Source: Hysterangium stoloniferum (taxonomy: Eukaryota > Basidiomycota > Agaricomycetes > Hysterangiales > Hysterangiaceae). From it: DNA of 64,000 nucleotides. Shown one piece after another: positions 58,901 to 64,000 of the stretch. A program made the translations under genes and the position numbers. The stretch's first letter is position 1. The number at the start of each line of letters is the position of its first letter. The notes below the pieces were generated by a model. That model saw nothing but the letters and a program-made list of their open reading frames with translations, made no database searches and was not told the DNA's origin. Location of the stretch: positions 248,001 through 312,000 of the forward strand of contig WHVD01000050.1 in assembly GCA_015178975.1 (NCBI GenBank), read 5' to 3'.

Positions 58901-61900
58901 TTCTTGACGATGTGCCTGGTCAGGCTGCTTACTGACAGTTGTTGAATGTGATTTGTCTAATGCGATGGCAGAACGAGCAGAATCGTCAGTAACATGCTTC
59001 TCAGGCAGTAGGGCGGGCTGTGACAGTGTAGTCCGTGATTCTGGGCTTGCTTTCAGGCGCAAGTCGTCCTCAGAGGCCGTGTATGACGGAGTCGTAGATG
59101 GATAGCGTTGTAAATTGGGACTGGCGTCCTTCTTCGCCGTTGGCGGGGTTTCGGTCGCCGCTTGAAGAAAATCATGATGCTCAGTGATGTCTTTGTTGGC
59201 TTGTTGTGATACCTCCGTGTTTCGAGGTATATTACTCATATGCTGGGTGATAGTAACGGGCGGGGTCACGGATGAACCTGTGATACAGCCATTAGACAAA
59301 AAGTCATAAAGGTTTTAAAATATTTCCTTATGGTGACTTACTGGTATTGCTTGGTGGCGCAGTCGCAACGTAATCATCGCGCCGAACATTTGAGATTGGC
59401 TGATCTGGATATCCTTGATACTGTGCATTGGCAACAGTCGCAGGCTGTGACTTGTCTAATGAGATAACGGGACTTCCTGTAGAAGACCGTTCGACCCGCC
59501 TGGTCGTGTTATCATGTGAAGAACACGAGGTCGACGAGATGGATTGTAAGGCTGGAAAAGATTTGGATGACTCTTCATACCGACGCCCAGGATACAAATC
59601 ATTCAATGAATCCGCGGATTCTTGTGTACGAGGCTGTTCGACTTGATTGGCTGCAATACTAGGCGAGAAATGCGAAGTCATCGAGGCGGATTTCGGATCC
59701 GCCGAAGATTTGGACAACACCTCATTATCACTATACGGTGGAACGTGCGATAAGCTAGCGGAGACATGCGGTGTTGCAAGTCGTTGTGCATGCTCAACAA
59801 CCTTAGAAACCTCCGCTCTGCTCACTCCAGTCAAGGGAATAGAGTGTCCGCGTTCCGGCATTGGTAGGACTGAGCCGTGAGTAGGGTCGGATACAGTGCG
59901 AGAGGAAGGAAGCTTCGGCAAGGGGGGCGGAGCATTGGATACACTGTCCACATTTCGCGAGAGTGGGTTGTCAATGGTCACGCTACCGGCAGCGAGAATT
60001 GTTGACGCATTCGTCGGGCTGGTTTGTATGGGATGGTCGTAGGTAGGACCAGATACAGCACGAGAGGATGGAACCCTCTGCAATGAAGGGGTTGTGGTTA
60101 AGCTGGTAATGGATACACGATTCGTACTTTCCGATCGTAGTCCATCAATAGCCCCTATACCTGCAAAAGAAATAGTCGACTCATTCATGGGACTGTCATA
60201 TACAGGGTGGGGTTCGTTATGAAAACCAAAACCCGAATGATCCGGAGGCTGGGGACTAAAGACAGATCTTTCTATGTCCACGTTGCCCTGTTGTGGGTTG
60301 AAAATTATGGTTTGAGGCGTGGGGGGATTATGGACATCAGGCTGTGGGTGAAGGTGAGGCATAGACTGCGACGAGGTGCCTTCTGTATGATGGCCGGATA
60401 ATTGTCTTGGCTTGTTGGCGGGCAAGATTGCTTCGACGGGAATAGGTACCCTCTTATGGTCTTGGGTCGACATAGTAGAGGACCTCACTACTGGTGGTGC
60501 GGGGCATGATTGCGGGGGGAGTTCAAACGAGGTGGATACATGAGAAGAAGTCGCAGGGAGAGGATGCGTCATAGGCTGAGCGACGTGCGCGCGGGGCGTC
60601 CTTGGACCGTCCATGGACGGTTGCACAGAGAGCTGTTGATACTTTGACGATTCAGACTCCAAGTACTTTGCTGAGATAGGCCCCGCTGCCTCGGCAGTCT
60701 CGGATCGAGATACGGGGGGTGGCAAGGAAGAGGCTGGGGGAGGAAGAGATGGCGTCGGAGAGGTAACATTTACCCCAATTGATGATTGTGCTCGATTCCC
60801 AGTATCTGAGTATTGGCCAGGGTTGGCCCTTCTATGCTGTGTCTCGGAAGCGAGTTGAAGGGTATCAGTAGAAGGGGAAGATAAATTGGCACGAATCTCT
60901 CCATCAATCTCTTGCTGGGACAGTTTCGCTGCCTCGGCGATCTCAGATCGCGATGCATGTGCGTTATATCTTTGAGAGCGGTGATGTACCGGTGGACTGA
61001 TGGGAGCAGAAATATCGATTGGAGCATTGGCGGTCATCGAGGGATCGTAAGGCTGGTGATTCTGTGGTAAACGGGCGGTAGCGCCGATTTGATCTTCAGA
61101 GCGATTGAGGGGAGGCCGCACAGGCATGTTTCCCAGTGCGCTACTAACAGGCATTCCCGGAGGGAGAGTGTGGAGGAAAGATGACCCAGAAATACCTCCG
61201 TATCCGTGACCATGGCTGTGTGAATCGTGATGGTCTCCTGAGGGAAGGGCGGGAGGGTCAAGGGCAGGAGCAGTAGCTGAGGAAGGTGGAATAGGGACAT
61301 CATCGGGGTTGGGATTGACAGCTGGCAGTGAAAGGGGTTCAACTAGTCTGCGTTCATGTGGTAGGGACATGGTCAACTCAGTAGCCTTAGAAGTGGCTAG
61401 GGCATCCCCCTGGGGAACTTCATGCCCAGACGCAGGTAAAGGATTTGAATAAAGCCTTGCATTGCTATCGTATATTACCGACTGCTGTGGCTGGCTAGTC
61501 GACCTTGTAATAGCTAATTCCTCCGATGAGACAGTAACGACTTCCTCGCTGATATTGGTGGGGCCGGTGAAAGACATAAGCATGACTCCAGGCGACTGAG
61601 TGATAGATGAGATCCCCAAGTCCAATCCAAGGAACTGAAAAATCACATTTGTCAGATACAACGGGTGAGGTTGAAACCTGTGTTAATGGACGTACGCCTG
61701 ACCTCGCCGGAAGTGTCTCCGGTTCAGACATTGGTGTTTGACTTCCATCTTGCATATCTCCAGAGGGTCGCTACGTCATTCACGAAGGGTAAGCTAAGGG
61801 TATTGGTCGGAAATAAGAAAAACAGGTTACTTCTACCATGATTGGCTTTGAATGCTGATACATTGGCGATTTTTTATATTCAGCCCATCTCTGAGCGACC

Positions 61901-63008
61901 TTTGCGTATGCTTCATGGCTCATGTGACGTAGATGTTCTGCGACCGTCTTAAAGTCATCGTCGTCTGCGTCTTCAAACTTGGCCATCTCTATATGATTTT
62001 TCGACAGGGATATAACCTCGCCCTTGAGACCTTCAATGACGGCTGAGGACTTGGGGACTAGCTAAAAATGGGTTACGACTTGAGTGGGATGCTTTTCATA
62101 TATGTGATAATACAGCGTACCACTTTCGATATACCAGAGACGTTGGTCGCATAGATTTCGTAAAATAATTTCGTATCAAAAGATTCGCTAATGGATATAT
62201 ATTGGTGTAGATGCCGTTGTAGAATCACAGAATCTGGCTTGAGGTCGTTCAAAACCTTGTTGTTGACCTTCTGAACGAAGCCACGTAATTTCAATAATGT
62301 TGAAGCCAGTTCGGCAATGTGAGCACCAAGATGCGGCGTTCCGAGAAAAATGACTCCGGACGTTGATAGTGAGATGCTGCGGTGGTCAAGATTACTTTTA
62401 CTACCGGTATAATGGGAGTAATTGAGTGCCTTCAGGAAAATGAAGCTCCGCCTCTTGATAAAGAAATGAAATGAACATACGCATTTGAGAACAATTCCTC
62501 CCAGACTATGTGCGATAAAAATGATGGCCCGTTCCTGTTTTACAATCCGTTACGGTCAGTTCCCTTTTATTTAAACGTGGTAGCGGGTACGTACCATAGT
62601 ATTTGACCCGCGACGGAAAAGGGCAAGCTTTGATATCAGTGTCTCGCCATGATCCTCAATCGTTTGTTCGGAGAGTTGAGACTGGCCATGGGTGTTCGCG
62701 TCATACCCATAGGTCAATATTCGAGAATAGGGAATTTTCTGTGGGAGAAAATCCCGGAGCCATAGCTTCTCTTGTTTTCCGGTCCAAGAGGTCTCGCGAT
62801 GACCGTCGAGTCCGTGAATCGCGACGATACTAGGTAAGTGAAATAAAAATAAACTCTGGGAGAAGATACGCTGAAATCAAGCAACCCACTCAACAATGGG
62901 AGCCTCTCCACACCAAAGTTCCTTTAATCCCAGGGCCGCATCTGCCGTCCTGAAGTTAGATGGTTGTGGATTCCGGTGATCCTTGAACAATTTTTTTAAC
63001 TTTTCCAT
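55909..63008 (-). CDS. SesB-like alpha/beta hydrolase with a very long disordered C-terminus
   Basis: The start at 63008 (MEKLKKLFKDHRN) is followed by GEAPIVD and, across introns, by the same hydrolase as the gene at 50869: IVAIHGLDGHRETSW, WLRDFLPQKIPYSRILTYGYD, nucleophile FIAHSLGG, VIFLGTPHLGAHIAELAS, and His in LSKNHIEMAKF. Beyond about residue 300 comes a conserved helix (HLRHMSHEAYAKVAQRW) and then roughly 1,700 residues of Pro/Ser/Thr-rich, low-complexity sequence in exons 61661-59328, 59299-58754, 58752-57100, 57060-56811 and on to 55909. Two of these exons start alike (TQHMSNIPRNTE and PHISNIPQSVDN) and share TPSY...LRLKA/LRLRA, and two exons end alike (PDQPISNVRRDDYVATA, TNQPISNVRRDIHVATL). 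No NACHT, NB-ARC or repeat domain is recognisable. The stop at 55909 is the end of the last open exon; total length is estimated at about 2,100 residues. Confidence 0.7.
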
Positions 63009-63029
63009 GGAGCAATTGGATGCAGTACC

Positions 63030-64000
63030 AGTTACTAGGAGGGCAAGCAGGTGTTGACTGTTGGAGGGAACCGCAATCAGATAATGTAATGGCCTCGAGT
63101 TGTCCCCATGCAGGATCACGTGGGGACGTTTGGTACGCCTGCAGGGTCGGGTAGCACTCGGAAGTTTCCTGGCGGCGTTCAAGCAAGGTCCGGAGGTAAA
63201 AATGACAGTGTAATACTCCGACAGATTTGGGAATGCAATACCGCTTTGCACTATTGATGAAATTAGGAATGAGAAAGAGGCCCCATATAGGATGTTCCGC
63301 TCACCATTTGTCAGAACACTGCTACTTTGGCTGGATATCGCAATTGGCAGCAATCTAAAAGTCTTTATATTGTGAAATGGCTGGTGCCTATGTAGATATA
63401 TAAATGAGAAGCATTGTTGGCACAAGTTAATTATTCAATCGAACCGCTATGAAAGAGTTCTTAGCATTGGACGGGAACGAGGCCGTCGAGATTTACTCCT
63501 ATCAGTGCCAAAGGAAGATGTGACACATTGCCAATTAGTTGCCAGCACTTCAAAGATCTATCGGAGCTATCAGGTTGTGCCGAGACACGTGATCTTATCT
63601 TTTTTAATACATTTATATACCGCATCACATAACTAAGATATATAGCGGCTGGGAGAAAAAGTACCCTAATGTGGGGGGCGGCAGGATATGTATGTAGCTG
63701 GTTGGTATGGGCAAGAGGGTCAAATGTTTGGAAGGGGAGGGCGGGTGGGCCACGTGATCTTATCTTAGCTTCAACTATATTAAAAACATTGTTGTATTGC
63801 CGTGGACTTTGCAGGCGGGTGGAAGAACGGCGGCTCTGGCATTTTTCGTTAAAGAGTGTCACTGTCTTCGATTTGCCAGAAGGTATTTTTTTATGCACAG
63901 TAGTTAGGACAATTGATTTATAGATAAAATGTATCCATAATCTTACTCTTCAAGTCAACAAATTAATTCCTTGATAGACAGACATCAGGGAACTGGCAAT
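63030..64000. other. Upstream region of the second hydrolase gene
   Basis: No gene is supported. The 145-codon minus frame at 63461-63898 has no recognisable domain or splice signals. A GC-richer stretch at 63660-63760 (TGGGGGGCGGCAGG) stands out from the AT-rich surroundings. Confidence 0.4.

Noticed and set aside
63461..63898. 145-codon minus frame upstream of the second hydrolase gene
   Set aside because: No recognisable domain, no signal peptide or splice signals, and mixed composition.
1..64000. tRNA or rRNA genes
   Set aside because: A look for B-box-like GGTTCGAATCC patterns found only isolated partial matches (near 25496 and 49300) without a cloverleaf; a tRNAscan run would settle it.

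Overview
The window is nuclear DNA of a filamentous fungus, most probably a mushroom-forming basidiomycete (Agaricomycetes). The genes have many short introns (about 45-80 nt, GTRNGT...YAG). The families seen are a secreted FAD oxidase with a BBE domain, an S28 peptidase, a class-3 lipase, a PLC-like phosphodiesterase, DOT1, an F-box/LRR-like protein and SesB-type hydrolases. Ty1/copia and pogo elements, solo LTRs and foldbacks fill the gaps. No rRNA, tRNA or CRISPR array was recognised. Gene identities come from reading motifs by eye, and exon joins were worked out from splice sites and reading phase, so no database result stands behind them.

Layout. 1-5140: a Ty1/copia retrotransposon on the minus strand with an unbroken 1504-codon polyprotein, its 5' LTR complete and its 3' LTR cut by the window edge. 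5141-8452: a decayed pogo/Tigger transposase with its own purine-rich satellite. 8600-10130: gene-like debris. 11200-16330: a large serine/arginine-rich nuclear-type protein whose 3' end has been tandemly repeated. 18388-32872: a gene-rich stretch, all on the minus strand except one small gene: PLC-like phosphodiesterase, FAD oxidase, DOT1 (with a broken inverted copy facing it and a 74-aa three-exon gene between them) and an S28 peptidase. 34031-35534: F-box-like protein. 35734-39913: an inverted-repeat structure holding a foldback element and two nested solo LTRs. 40150-40850: copia relic. 42606-45880: a divergent pair, a membrane protein (minus) and a lipase (plus). 46640-63008: two long minus-strand genes with SesB-like alpha/beta-hydrolase N-termini, separated by about 5 kb of repeats including 37 exact copies of an 18-bp unit.

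How the parts work together. Four enzymes (PLC-like, FAD oxidase, S28 peptidase, lipase) carry signal peptides and probably act outside the cell or at the wall. DOT1 and the RS-rich protein are nuclear. The most unusual content is the pair of SesB-like hydrolase genes. This hydrolase is known as an N-terminal effector domain of fungal NLR-like proteins, but here no NACHT or NB-ARC domain is visible. In the first gene it appears joined to a trypsin-like domain that has lost its catalytic histidine, and in the second to a very long disordered tail built partly from repeated exons.
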